A DNA stretch of 64,000 nucleotides, taken from assembly GCA_958296055.1 (NCBI GenBank), contig CATQHS010000001.1:756277-820276 (forward strand), given 5' to 3'. Shown here piece by piece: positions 1 to 8,031 of this stretch. The position numbers and the translations under genes were made by a program. Each line of letters starts with the position of its first letter. The first letter of the stretch is position 1. The DNA is from an uncultured Acidimicrobiales bacterium (lineage in GTDB: Bacteria > Actinomycetota > Acidimicrobiia > Acidimicrobiales > Aldehydirespiratoraceae). A model generated the notes under the pieces. It saw only the letters and a list, made by a program, of their open reading frames with translations. It did not search any database and was not told where the DNA came from.

Positions 1-1
1 C

Positions 2-889
2 GCGGTGGTGCCCATGGCCGCCTTCGCGGCCTGCACCGAGCAGATCCGCATCGGCAGCGGCGTGGTGGACTGCTGGACCCGCAACCCGGCCCGCTTGGCC
101 GCCACCTTCTCCACCCTCGACGACCTGGCCCCGGGCCGGATCATCCTCGGGCTCGGGGCCTGGTGGGACCCGCTGGCCGCCCGGGTGGGGGTGAGCCGGG
201 ACCGCCCGCTGAAGGCCGTGCGGGAGATCGTGACCGCCTGCCGGGCCCTGCTCAACGACGAGACCGTCACCTTCGACGGCGAGTTCGTGCAGCTCGACGG
301 GGCCGAGCTCGACTACGTCCAGCAGGAGCGCCGCCCCAAGGACGTCCCTATCTACATCGGCGCCACCGGCATGAGGATGATGGCCCTCACCGGCGAGATC
401 GCCGACGGGGTGGTGTTCAACTACCTGGTGTCGCCCCAGTACAACCAGCGGGCCATGGAGGCCCTGGCCGAGGGGGCGGCCCGGGCTGGCCGGGGGGTGG
501 ACGACCTCGACCGGCCCCAGCTCGTGGTGTGCTCGGTGGCGTCGTCTGATTCCGAGGAGGACCGCCGGGCCGCCTTGGACGGGGCCCGGATGCTGGTCAC
601 CCAGTACTTGGGCCAGCAGCCCCACATCATGAAGGCGTCGGGGGTGCCCAAGTCCCTTCTCGACGAGGTGGGCTCGGTGCTGACCTGGCCGGCCACCCAC
701 GAGCAGGTGACGGCGGCGTCGAAGCTGGTGCCCGACGAGATCGTGCAGATGCTGTGCGCGGCGGGGACGGCCGAGGAGTGCCGGGACAAGGTGCGCCACT
801 ACATCGACAACGGCTGCACCACCCCGGTGCTGTACCCGCTCGGCCCGGACCCCCGGGTGATGATCGACGCCTTCGCCGACTGGGACTGA
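2..889 (+). CDS. LLM-class flavin/F420-dependent oxidoreductase, 5' end outside window
   Basis: The reading frame is open from the first bases and ends at TGA 887-889, so the N-terminus lies outside the window; the GTG at position 5 is only the first possible internal start. The visible ~294 residues resemble the luciferase-like monooxygenase (TIM-barrel) family: an early segment IRIGSGV, then the stretch [10 protein letters not shown], and a later PIYIGATG segment typical of the barrel strands that hold FMN or F420. Family members oxidise or reduce small organic substrates with F420 or FMN; methylene-H4MPT reductase-like proteins are the nearest relatives by eye. The substrate cannot be told. 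The phosphoribosyltransferase gene follows after 9 bases and is probably co-transcribed. Confidence 0.8.
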   Translation, partial: AVVPMAAFAACTEQIRIGSGVVDCWTRNPARLAATFSTLDDLAPGRIILGLGAWWDPLAARVGVSRDRPLKAVREIVTACRALLNDETVTFDGEFVQLDGAELDYVQQERRPKDVPIYIGATGMRMMALTGEIADGVVFNYLVSPQYNQRAMEALAEGAARAGRGVDDLDRPQLVVCSVASSDSEEDRRAALDGARMLVTQYLGQQPHIMKASGVPKSLLDEVGSVLTWPATHEQVTAASKLVPDEIVQMLCAAGTAEECRDKVRHYIDNGCTTPVLYPLGPDPRVMIDAFADWD

Positions 890-898
890 AGACCGCCG

Positions 899-1417
899 AT
901 GCCCGAGCCGACCGCCGACGAACGCGAGGAGCTGGACTGGGAGTCCTACGGCCGGGCGGTGCGGGAGCTGGCCGCCATGGTGGCCGGCGACGGCTACCGG
1001 GCCGACATGGTGCTGGCCATCGCCCGGGGCGGGCTGTTCTGCGCCGGGTCGCTGGGCTACGCCCTGTCGGTGAAGAACATCTACGTGATGAACTGCGAGT
1101 ACTACACCGGCGTGGGCGAGCGGCTCCCGGTGCCGGTGATGCTGCCCCCCGCCGTCGATTTTGTGGACCAGACCAACTCGAAGGTCCTCATCGCCGACGA
1201 CGTGGCCGACACCGGCCACACCCTGAAGATGGTCCGGGACTTCTGCGTGGGGCGGGTGGGCGAGGTCCGCTCCGCCGTGCTGTATGAGAAGTCGCACTCG
1301 CTGGTGAAGTGCGACTACGTCTGGAAGCGCACCGACCGCTGGATCAACTTCCCGTGGTCGACGCTGCCGCCGGTGGTGACGCCCGAGCAGGTCCGCCAAT
1401 GGGTGCTCGACGCCTGA
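899..1417 (+). CDS. Phosphoribosyltransferase-domain protein
   Basis: A 172-residue protein with the type I phosphoribosyltransferase fold. The PRPP-binding loop is visible at residues 96-109 (VLIADDVADTGHTL, with the acidic pair followed by the TG turn), and an earlier IARGG loop lies at 41-45. Xanthine/guanine/hypoxanthine phosphoribosyltransferases (Gpt/Hpt type) have this arrangement, and the size fits, so purine salvage is the most likely role. The exact base specificity is not shown. The ATG start is 9 bases after the upstream stop, suggesting one transcript with the oxidoreductase. A related loop recurs in pyrE at 32150-32728, but that gene is clearly the orotate enzyme. Confidence 0.8.
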   Translation: MPEPTADEREELDWESYGRAVRELAAMVAGDGYRADMVLAIARGGLFCAGSLGYALSVKNIYVMNCEYYTGVGERLPVPVMLPPAVDFVDQTNSKVLIADDVADTGHTLKMVRDFCVGRVGEVRSAVLYEKSHSLVKCDYVWKRTDRWINFPWSTLPPVVTPEQVRQWVLDA

Positions 1418-1481
1418 CTGCCGGCCCCTGATGACGCCCGCCCGCCGACAGGCGCCCGGCTTGAAGTAAGATCACGGCCCG

Positions 1482-2750
1482 ATGAGCCCAACGACAAACC
1501 ACCGCATCGACGTTTCCGGCCTCGAGGTCAACGGCGAGCGCCTCATGCGCAGGCTGCGGGAGCTGGCCGAGATCGGCCCCATCGACGGAGGCGGGGTCAG
1601 CCGGCTGGCCCTGACCGACGTCGACAAGGAGGGCCGGGACTTGGTGGTCACCTGGATGAGGGACCTGGGCCTGGAGGTGAGCATCGACTCCATCGGCAAC
1701 GTGGTGGCGGCAGGCCGGGGCCGCACCGACGGGCCGCCGGTCATGACCGGGTCCCACATCGACACGGTGGCCACCGGCGGGATATACGACGGCAACCTGG
1801 GGGTGCTTTCGGGCTTGGAGGTGATCGAGACCCTGGCCGAGCGGGGCATCGTCACCGACCGGCCCCTGGCCGTGGCCTTCTTCACCAACGAGGAGGGGGC
1901 CCGGTTCCCGCCCGACATGATGGGCAGCCTCTGCTACGTGGGCGGGATGACCGTCGAGGAGGCCATGTCCACCGCCAGCGCCGACGGGGCGGTGGTGGGC
2001 GACGAGCTGGAGCGGATCGGCTACCGGGGGCCGATGCCGTGCCCCGGCCCGGCCCCCCACGCCTTCGTGGAGTACCACATCGAGCAGGGCCCGGTGCTGG
2101 AGGAGGAGGACGTCGCCATCGGGGCGGTCGAGGGGGTGCAGGGCATCTCCTGGACCGAGGTGACCGTCCAGGGCCAGTCCAACCACGCCGGCACCACCCC
2201 CATGCGGCTGCGCCGCGACGCGGGCCTGGTGGCCGGGGAGGTGGCGGTGGCGGTGCGCCGCATCGCCCAAGAACTGGGCGGCGACCAGGTGGGCACGGTC
2301 GGGTCGATCCGGCTGCACCCCAGCCTGGTCAACGTGGTGGCCGCCCGGGCGGTGGTCACCGTCGATCTGCGCAACACCGACGAGCAGGCCCTCCAGGAGG
2401 CCGAGCGCCGCCTGGCCGCCGAACTGGACCGGCTGGCCGAGGCCGAGGGGGTGACCGTCACCACCCGGTCCACGGCCCGGTTCGAGCCGGTCGTCTTCGA
2501 CCCCGCGGTGGTGGACTTGGTGGCCGCCACCGCCGCCGACATGGGGCTCTCGGTGCGGCGCATGCCCTCGGGAGCGGGCCACGACGCCCAGATGATGGCC
2601 AGGGTCTGCCCCACCGGCATGGTCTTCGTGCCCAGCGTGAAGGGCATCAGCCACAACCCGGCCGAGTACACCGAGCCCGAGGACCTGGTGGCCGGGGCCA
2701 ACGTCTTGCTCCGCACCCTGGTGAAGCTGGCCACCATCGACGACGAATGA
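1482..2750 (+). CDS. M20-family amidase (allantoate amidohydrolase / N-carbamoyl-amino-acid hydrolase type)
   Basis: A 422-residue metal-dependent hydrolase of the M20 hydantoinase/carbamoylase group, which cleaves N-carbamoyl or ureido bonds of amino-acid-like substrates. Metal ligands are recognisable: H92 in GSHIDTV, D103 in YDGNLG, the E137-E138 pair in FFTNEEGARF, then EYHIEQGPVLE (His ligand) and GHDAQMMA near the C-terminus. Length matches the family (about 410-430). The ATG start follows a 64-base gap after the phosphoribosyltransferase stop. Its stop overlaps the next gene's start by ATGA, so it is translationally coupled to the ketosynthase. Whether the substrate is allantoate, N-carbamoyl-amino acid or another ureide cannot be decided. 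Confidence 0.85.
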   Translation: MSPTTNHRIDVSGLEVNGERLMRRLRELAEIGPIDGGGVSRLALTDVDKEGRDLVVTWMRDLGLEVSIDSIGNVVAAGRGRTDGPPVMTGSHIDTVATGGIYDGNLGVLSGLEVIETLAERGIVTDRPLAVAFFTNEEGARFPPDMMGSLCYVGGMTVEEAMSTASADGAVVGDELERIGYRGPMPCPGPAPHAFVEYHIEQGPVLEEEDVAIGAVEGVQGISWTEVTVQGQSNHAGTTPMRLRRDAGLVAGEVAVAVRRIAQELGGDQVGTVGSIRLHPSLVNVVAARAVVTVDLRNTDEQALQEAERRLAAELDRLAEAEGVTVTTRSTARFEPVVFDPAVVDLVAATAADMGLSVRRMPSGAGHDAQMMARVCPTGMVFVPSVKGISHNPAEYTEPEDLVAGANVLLRTLVKLATIDDE

Positions 2751-3862
2751 CCGCACGGGCCGCCATCACCGGCTGGGGCAAGTGCACCCCCCCGGTGAAG
2801 CTCACCAACGCCGACCTCGAGCGCCTGGTCGACACCAGCGACGAGTGGATCATCGACCGCACCGGCATCCGCGAGCGCCGCGTCTCCCACGTGGAGGTGG
2901 TGGACATGGCCGAGGTGGCCGCCCGCCAGGCCCTGGCCGCGGCCGGGCTGGCCCCCACCGACCTGGACCTAGTGGTGGTGTCCACCATGTCGCCCGAGAT
3001 CGTCTGCCCCAGCTCGGCCTGCCTGCTGCAGGAGCGGCTGGGGGCGGTCAACGCGGCCGGTTTCGACGTGAACGCGGCCTGCAGCGGCTGGGTGTACGGC
3101 ACCGCGGCCGCGGCCTCGATGATCGCGGCCGGCGCGGTCGGGCGGGCGCTGCTGGTGGGGGCCGAGAAGCTGCACTGGCTGATCGACTACTGGGACCGCT
3201 CCACCTGCGTGCTGTTCGGCGACGGGGCCGGGGCGGTGGTGCTGGAGCCCGCGGCCGGCGACGAGGGGGTGCTGGGCATCGACCTCGGCGCCGACGGGAA
3301 GGCCGGGCGGACCATGGTGATCCCCACCATGGGCACCCGGGGCTCGCTGACCGCCGAGCGCAACCCCTACGACCACTACTTCCACTTCGAGGGCCAAGCC
3401 GTGTTCAAGATAGCGGTCAAAGGCATGGAGGCCTCGGTGCTGCGGGTGCTGGACCGGGCCGGGCTGGCCCCCGAAGACGTGGACTTGGTCGTCCCCCACC
3501 AGGCCAACAAGCGGATCGTCGACGCGGTGGTGAAACGGCTGGGCATCGACCCCGGTCGGGTGATGATCAACATCGACACCCACGCCAACACCGCGGCCGC
3601 CTCCATCCCCATGGCCCTGAACGACGCGGTGGACCAGGGCCGGGTGGCGCCGGGGGCGGTGATCGTGCAGACCGCCTTTGGCGGCGGGGTCACCTGGGGC
3701 TCAACCGCCATCCGCTGGGGCGAGCGGACCGAGCCCCTGGGCCGCTCCGACCTGGAGTTGCCCCCCTGCGACAAGTCGGTGTTCGAGCTGCTGCGGGCCA
3801 GCCGGGAGTTCTTCGGCCCCATGCACGGAAAGACCAACGCCGACGCCGTCCCCCCGGAGTAA
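2747..3862 (+). CDS. FabH-like beta-ketoacyl-ACP synthase III
   Basis: A 371-residue thiolase-fold condensing enzyme. The catalytic triad of the KASIII family is present: C112 in NAACSGWVYG, H251 in VVPHQANKRIV and N281 in HANTAAAS. The start ATG overlaps the stop of the amidase gene (ATGA at 2747-2750). FabH normally starts fatty-acid synthesis by condensing an acyl-CoA with malonyl-ACP. Here no other fab genes adjoin, and a ~45-residue C-terminal tail follows the usual end near residue 325. An acyl-CoA ketosynthase of a secondary pathway is therefore as likely as the housekeeping enzyme. The gene is the last typical high-GC gene before the AT-rich cassette, which starts 27 bases downstream. 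Confidence 0.85.
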   Translation: MTARAAITGWGKCTPPVKLTNADLERLVDTSDEWIIDRTGIRERRVSHVEVVDMAEVAARQALAAAGLAPTDLDLVVVSTMSPEIVCPSSACLLQERLGAVNAAGFDVNAACSGWVYGTAAAASMIAAGAVGRALLVGAEKLHWLIDYWDRSTCVLFGDGAGAVVLEPAAGDEGVLGIDLGADGKAGRTMVIPTMGTRGSLTAERNPYDHYFHFEGQAVFKIAVKGMEASVLRVLDRAGLAPEDVDLVVPHQANKRIVDAVVKRLGIDPGRVMINIDTHANTAAASIPMALNDAVDQGRVAPGAVIVQTAFGGGVTWGSTAIRWGERTEPLGRSDLELPPCDKSVFELLRASREFFGPMHGKTNADAVPPE

Positions 3863-3889
3863 CCGGCACCGGCTCGGCGCGAGGCGACC

Positions 3890-5257
3890 ATGACGAAACT
3901 AACTGAGATAAGACTTAGAGATTATCGTTGTTTCCACAACGAACAAACTGCTATCTTGAAGCCATTGACGTTGTTAATAGGAGAGAATAGTACAGGAAAA
4001 ACCTCATTTATGGCGATGGTTAGAGCACTATACGATGCGTCATTTTACCATATGATCCCTGATTTCAAAGAGCAGCCATATGATCTAGGAAGCTTCGACG
4101 AAATCGCACACAAGAGAGGCTCAAAAGGCGGTAAGGCTAATGAATTTAGTGCTGGCTTTGATGCCATAATTGAAGAGCATGAAGATGAAGAAGCTAGGTC
4201 TAATCATTATAGATTTGATATGAGTTTTATCAAACAAGGTACAACCCCGGTCCCTAAGATCCAGAACCACTATTACGAGAAAGCATCGGTTGAAGAACAG
4301 TTTGATGCTGGCAAAGTTGACAAACTTATTGGGAGAACTTCTAACGGTGCTTGGGAAAAACTAGTACCTTACAGGATCGTTCATAGTGTAGGCACAAGGC
4401 AGCAGTTTCCACCACTTTTCTTCTATTTGGAGACACCCCATATTGAAGGAATGTCAAAGTCAGAGTACTCTGACTACAAACCTCTGCCCGGAAACCCCAA
4501 CATAGAAGAAGAAGATTATATCCAAATTCAACGACTAGGATTAGCTATCTTAAATCAGCACACTCAACGCCCTAACGCCAGCGCTCCCGTTCGTTCAAAA
4601 CCACAACGAACTTATAACCCATCATCTTTCACCCCTGACCCTGAAGGTCATTATGTGCCTATGTATCTTGCAGATCTACATACACAGGATAAAGAAGGAT
4701 GGAAAAAATTGAAGTCTGCTTTAGAAGAATATGGTAAGACGGCTGGCCTATTTGATCAGATCCTTCTTAAACAATTTGGTAAGGCAAGTGAACCTTTTCA
4801 AGTACGAGTTAGAAAGTTCGACCGTAAAGCTAGAGGACCTTATCATAACTTGATTGATGTAGGCTATGGGGTTAGCCAAGTTCTACCTATAATAACGGAA
4901 CTGTGGCACAAGAGTCGTGAAGGTTCATCTCTCTTTCTGCTACAACAGCCAGAGGTCCATCTTCATCCTAAAGCTCAAGCTGCTCTCGGGACTCTGTTTG
5001 TCTCTCTCGCCAACTTAGGTGACCAGTTGATCGTTGAAACTCATAGCGATCATTTAGTTGATAGAGTCAGGATGGAAGTAAGAGACGGGAATTCTTTGAG
5101 CCATGAAGACGTGTCAATTCTTTTTTTTGAACGAATAGGACTGGATGTTATAATCCACTCGCTTGAGTTTGATAAAGCAGGTAATGTTATTGGTGCACCA
5201 TCCAATTATCGAGATTTTTTCCTTGAAGAAACGAAACGATCCGTGGGATTAAGTTGA
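3890..5257 (+). CDS. AAA-family (DUF3696-like) ATPase of AT-rich cassette
   Basis: A 455-residue ABC/SMC-like ATPase. Residues 31-38 (GENSTGKT) are Walker A directly after an N-terminal LRDYRCF segment typical of AAA_15/RecF-like proteins. Q352-P360 (QQPEVHLHP) is the Walker B/D-loop motif seen in DUF3696-type ATPases. E383-D387 (ETHSD) is the His-switch region. Codon and base use are strikingly AT-rich compared with both flanking genes, which points to recent transfer. The next gene (PIN nuclease) overlaps the stop as TGATG, so the two are translationally coupled. ATPases of this family are often sensors in two-gene antiphage or toxin systems; that role here is inference. The start ATG has a purine-rich GAGGCG just upstream. 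Confidence 0.8.
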   Translation: MTKLTEIRLRDYRCFHNEQTAILKPLTLLIGENSTGKTSFMAMVRALYDASFYHMIPDFKEQPYDLGSFDEIAHKRGSKGGKANEFSAGFDAIIEEHEDEEARSNHYRFDMSFIKQGTTPVPKIQNHYYEKASVEEQFDAGKVDKLIGRTSNGAWEKLVPYRIVHSVGTRQQFPPLFFYLETPHIEGMSKSEYSDYKPLPGNPNIEEEDYIQIQRLGLAILNQHTQRPNASAPVRSKPQRTYNPSSFTPDPEGHYVPMYLADLHTQDKEGWKKLKSALEEYGKTAGLFDQILLKQFGKASEPFQVRVRKFDRKARGPYHNLIDVGYGVSQVLPIITELWHKSREGSSLFLLQQPEVHLHPKAQAALGTLFVSLANLGDQLIVETHSDHLVDRVRMEVRDGNSLSHEDVSILFFERIGLDVIIHSLEFDKAGNVIGAPSNYRDFFLEETKRSVGLS

Positions 5258-5724
5258 TGTGTGCGATCCTTGATGCAAATGTAGCGCATGAAGTATTCAA
5301 GAACCGCAACGACGCCGGTCGAGCCTTCTTCAACTGGATTATCTCTGGGAATCATCGTTTAGTTATAGGCGGCAAAAACCGCCAAGAACTAGGTGGCCGT
5401 GATGGATGGATAAGTCAGTTAATCCAAAGCGGAAAAATCAGGCAAGTAGATGATGCAGAAGTTGGCAATATTACTAAACAACTTCAGGGCAACAGATCAT
5501 GTAAATCTGATGATGAACACATAATCGCATTAGCTCAGATCAGCGGTGCTAGATTACTGTACTCCAACGATCAACTATTGCAACACGACTTTGATAAAAA
5601 AGGTCTGATTGACGAACCGCGTGGCAAAGTATATTCAACACAAAAAACGGATGAATATGATAACTCTAGATTCGATAAAGCTAAGAGGCAACTTCTCAAT
5701 AGTCGTCTATGCAGGAAAGCATAG
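5257..5724 (+). CDS. PIN-domain nuclease-like protein, partner of the AAA ATPase
   Basis: A 155-residue protein with the VapC-like PIN arrangement of acidic residues: D6 (AILDANV), E44 (NRQELGG), D85/D86 (SDDEH) and D105 (LLYSND), spaced as in metal-dependent PIN RNases. The C-terminal ~45 residues are rich in Lys/Arg. The ATG shares its A with the ATPase stop (TGATG), which is why this start is preferred to the TTG three bases earlier. No antitoxin-like small gene is next to it; the coupled ATPase may be the controlling partner. Base composition is AT-rich like the ATPase gene and unlike the MOSC gene that follows. RNA cleavage is predicted from the fold; the target is unknown. Confidence 0.7.
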   Translation: MCAILDANVAHEVFKNRNDAGRAFFNWIISGNHRLVIGGKNRQELGGRDGWISQLIQSGKIRQVDDAEVGNITKQLQGNRSCKSDDEHIIALAQISGARLLYSNDQLLQHDFDKKGLIDEPRGKVYSTQKTDEYDNSRFDKAKRQLLNSRLCRKA

Positions 5725-5761
5725 ATTCAACCCTGCTATAGGCAATTTGGCCGGTTGCGAG

Positions 5762-6220
5762 TTATCGGTCAGAGACGGAGGGGTTTGGGTTTAGGTCTAT
5801 GGGGTCGCCGATGGCGATCTCGCCGTCGGTGAGGACCGTGCATATCACCCCGGCCCGGCGGCGCAGGGCGGCCCGGCCGCCGACGCCGAAGATCTCGTCC
5901 ATGCGCCGGCACGGGGGCGCGTCGCGCACCACCTCCAGCTCCACCGGACCGATCCGCCAGCGGTGGCCGGGGTCGCGGGGCACCGACTCGGCCGAGACGG
6001 TGATGTTGCGCCGGGTGCGGCCCGGGTCGATCTCCAGGCCCGCGTCGGCGGCCGCGGCGGCCAACTCCCCGGCGGCCTGGACGGTGACCTGGAGCTTGGA
6101 GGAGCCGTGGTAGCGGTCCCCCACCAGGCCCCGGCCCGCCTCGGCCGCCACCCGCTCCACCGGGACCATGGGCGCACCGGCGGAGGCGGCGATGTGGATG
6201 GTCTGCACTCGATCAGTCAC
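5762..6220 (-). CDS. MOSC-domain protein
   Basis: A 152-residue MOSC (molybdenum-cofactor sulfurase C-terminal) protein. The conserved Cys is C104 (RDAPPCRRMDEIFG), preceded by RRNITVSAE near 70-78, as in the family. MOSC proteins carry sulfur or act in molybdenum-dependent detoxification (YiiM/MARC-related). The GTG start at 6220 is chosen because GAAGGAG lies 8 bases upstream; upstream codons in frame read into the preceding amidohydrolase. The gap to that upstream gene (stop at 6246) is 25 bases, so the two probably share a transcript. It marks the return to high-GC sequence after the AT-rich cassette. Confidence 0.8.
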   Translation of the reverse strand: MTDRVQTIHIAASAGAPMVPVERVAAEAGRGLVGDRYHGSSKLQVTVQAAGELAAAAADAGLEIDPGRTRRNITVSAESVPRDPGHRWRIGPVELEVVRDAPPCRRMDEIFGVGGRAALRRRAGVICTVLTDGEIAIGDPIDLNPNPSVSDR

Positions 6221-6245
6221 GGCGGCGGCTCCTTCAGACAATGGC

Positions 6246-7463
6246 TCATGTCGGCTGCGGGGTGTTGAGGTGATCGACGTTGTCGAGGAGGATCTTGCGC
6301 CGGTCGGCGGCGGAGAAGCCCTCCAGGTCGGCCAGGTAGTCGAGCGGGGCGCACAGGCCCTCGATGTGGGGCCAGTCCGAGCCGAACACCACCCGGTCGG
6401 CACCCATCAACTCCACCACCTCGGCCGCGTCGTCCTCCCAGAACGGGTTTATCCAGACGTGCTCCCTGAAGGTATCGACGGGGTGGTCGTCGAACCACCA
6501 ATAGTGCTTGCGGGCCATCTGGTCGAGCTTGCGGAAGGTGGGGGCCAGGAAGTCGGACCCGTTCTCCACCGAGGCCACCCGCAGGTTGGGGAACCGGTCG
6601 TAGATCTTCTCGAAAATCGACTGTATGAGCCAGTCCTGGGCGGCCCGCTCGATGGCGAAGGCCCGCAGGCTGGGCCGGCCGCCGTCGCCCATGTGCGACG
6701 AGAACCCGTCGGGGGCGTATCCCTGCGACGAGTACCCGGAGTCGGAGGCGTGGATGACCACGGTGACGCCGGCGTCGTGGATGCGCCCCCAGACCGGGTC
6801 GAAGGCCGGGTCGAACGGCGAGAGCACGCCGGTTCGGGTGGTGACCGCGGCCGGTCGCATCACCAGCACCCTGGCCCCCAGGCCGAGCACCCGGTCTATC
6901 TCGGCGGTGGCCGCGCCGGTGTCGCCTAAGGCGATGTAGGGGGCGGCGAAGATCCGGTCCCGGCAGGCGTAGCCCCAGTCGTCGTGGAGCCACCGGTTGA
7001 AGCCGGTCATCAACGCCGTCACCGCGTCCACGTCGTGCTTGAGCAGCTCCTCATAGAGCACGCCCAGGGTGGGGAACAGCCAGACGGCCCGCAGGCCCTG
7101 GGCGTCCATGGCCTCGATCCGGGCCTCGGGGCTCATGTAGCAGTCGGGCAGGGGCTCCCGGTCGGCCAGCATCTCCAGGGGGTTGCGGCCCTCGGGGTTG
7201 CCCCGGAAATAGTCCCGCAGCGCCCCCGGCTTGGCGATCGGGTTCCAGGTGGGGTTGGTGACGGCCCGGGCCAGCTTGCCGCCCACCAGGTGGTGCTTGC
7301 GGCCGCCGATGTCGACCCACTGGACCACTCGGGGCTGCATGGCCGCATCCACGTGGCGGGTGAAGGCGTCGAGCGCCTCGTAGTAGTGGTTGTCGGCGTC
7401 GAAGGGCCGATAGCCGAGCTTCTCGGCCTCAGAAGCGCCTGACGCCGCGGGGTCGAGGCTCAC
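6246..7463 (-). CDS. Amidohydrolase-family (amidohydrolase_2) metal-dependent hydrolase
   Basis: A 405-residue TIM-barrel hydrolase of the amidohydrolase-2 type. Recognisable parts are the N-terminal FDADNHYYE (the usual D-x-H strand is D-N-H here), VVIHASDSGYSS, and FGSDWPHIEG near the C-terminus, where the Asp is the catalytic/metal residue. Such enzymes decarboxylate or hydrolyse ring carboxylates or related compounds; the substrate is unknown. The GTG start at 7463 is followed downstream by the MOSC gene 25 bases after the stop. The start lies in one copy of a 31-base duplication, and the upstream copy encodes a 13-residue peptide whose stop overlaps this start as GTGA. Confidence 0.8.
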   Translation of the reverse strand: MSLDPAASGASEAEKLGYRPFDADNHYYEALDAFTRHVDAAMQPRVVQWVDIGGRKHHLVGGKLARAVTNPTWNPIAKPGALRDYFRGNPEGRNPLEMLADREPLPDCYMSPEARIEAMDAQGLRAVWLFPTLGVLYEELLKHDVDAVTALMTGFNRWLHDDWGYACRDRIFAAPYIALGDTGAATAEIDRVLGLGARVLVMRPAAVTTRTGVLSPFDPAFDPVWGRIHDAGVTVVIHASDSGYSSQGYAPDGFSSHMGDGGRPSLRAFAIERAAQDWLIQSIFEKIYDRFPNLRVASVENGSDFLAPTFRKLDQMARKHYWWFDDHPVDTFREHVWINPFWEDDAAEVVELMGADRVVFGSDWPHIEGLCAPLDYLADLEGFSAADRRKILLDNVDHLNTPQPT

Positions 7464-7504
7464 GGGTTATAACCGCCTGACTCCGCGGGGTCGAGGGTCA
7501 CGGG
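7436..7504. repeat. 31-bp direct duplication across the amidohydrolase start
   Basis: Copies at 7436-7466 and 7474-7504 differ at two visible positions (period 38). The first contains the amidohydrolase GTG. The second repeats the GTG and the first codons. Confidence 0.75.
7460..7501 (-). CDS. Possible 13-residue leader peptide (MTLDPAESGGYNP)
   Basis: GTG at 7501 opens a 13-codon frame whose TGA overlaps the amidohydrolase GTG as GTGA. Its first residues mirror those of the amidohydrolase because it lies in the duplicated copy. It could couple translation, or be a by-product of the duplication. No codon-usage or homology support is possible at this length. Confidence 0.2.
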   Translation of the reverse strand: MTLDPAESGGYNP

Positions 7505-7540
7505 ATCACCGTAGCGGCGGCGGACCGCTACCTTGTGACC

Positions 7541-7960
7541 ATGGCAGCGGCGGCGGCGACCACAGCCGAGATGCAGGCCCGGACCCTGATGCGGGGCGAG
7601 AAGGTGAGGCTGGTGGCCGACCGGCCGGGCCTGTCGGCCGGGGCCGGGGGCAAGGTGGCCATGGCCAACGGCTTCGCCTGGCGCCGGTACTGGGTCCGCT
7701 TCGACGACGGCCGGGTGGTGGGCCACATCGACCACGGCGACCTGGTGCGGGCCCGCGACTACGACGGCTTCCTGACCGCCCGCGACCAGGAGGCCGAGCA
7801 GGCCGCGGCCGCCGCGGCCGAGGCGTCGACCACGGCCGCCGCCGTCGAGGCAGGCCCGGCCGCGGCCGCCGGCGCCGCCGAGACGGTGGTCAACGGCGTG
7901 ACCGTCCCCGCCTACCTGCTCCAGCGCTCAGCCGACGCCCGGACCCGGCTCAGCGCCTAG
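7541..7960 (+). CDS. Hypothetical small basic/Ala-rich protein
   Basis: A 139-residue protein with an N-terminal ~75-residue part rich in charged residues (MRGEKVRLVADRPG, then YWVRFDDGRVVGHIDHGDLVRARDY). This reads like a small beta-barrel domain of SH3/CarD-like type, but no family is recognised. An Ala-rich linker (residues ~80-115) and a short tail ending VPAYLLQRSADARTRLSA follow. The ATG at 7541 is chosen; a GTG at 7535 in frame is equally possible. It is transcribed divergently from the amidohydrolase. Codon use is typical of the genome, which supports it as a real gene. Function unknown. Confidence 0.55.
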   Translation: MAAAAATTAEMQARTLMRGEKVRLVADRPGLSAGAGGKVAMANGFAWRRYWVRFDDGRVVGHIDHGDLVRARDYDGFLTARDQEAEQAAAAAAEASTTAAAVEAGPAAAAGAAETVVNGVTVPAYLLQRSADARTRLSA

Positions 7961-8031
7961 GCTTCCCCCCTCGGAACCGCCCAAATCCGGGCGGCTCGGC
8001 GCCTGAGGGCCGTCGCCGCCCCGAGCCGAGT

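Noticed and set aside
5609-5794. Short ORF at the end of the AT-rich cassette
   Set aside because: Overlaps the PIN gene in another frame and has no conserved features.
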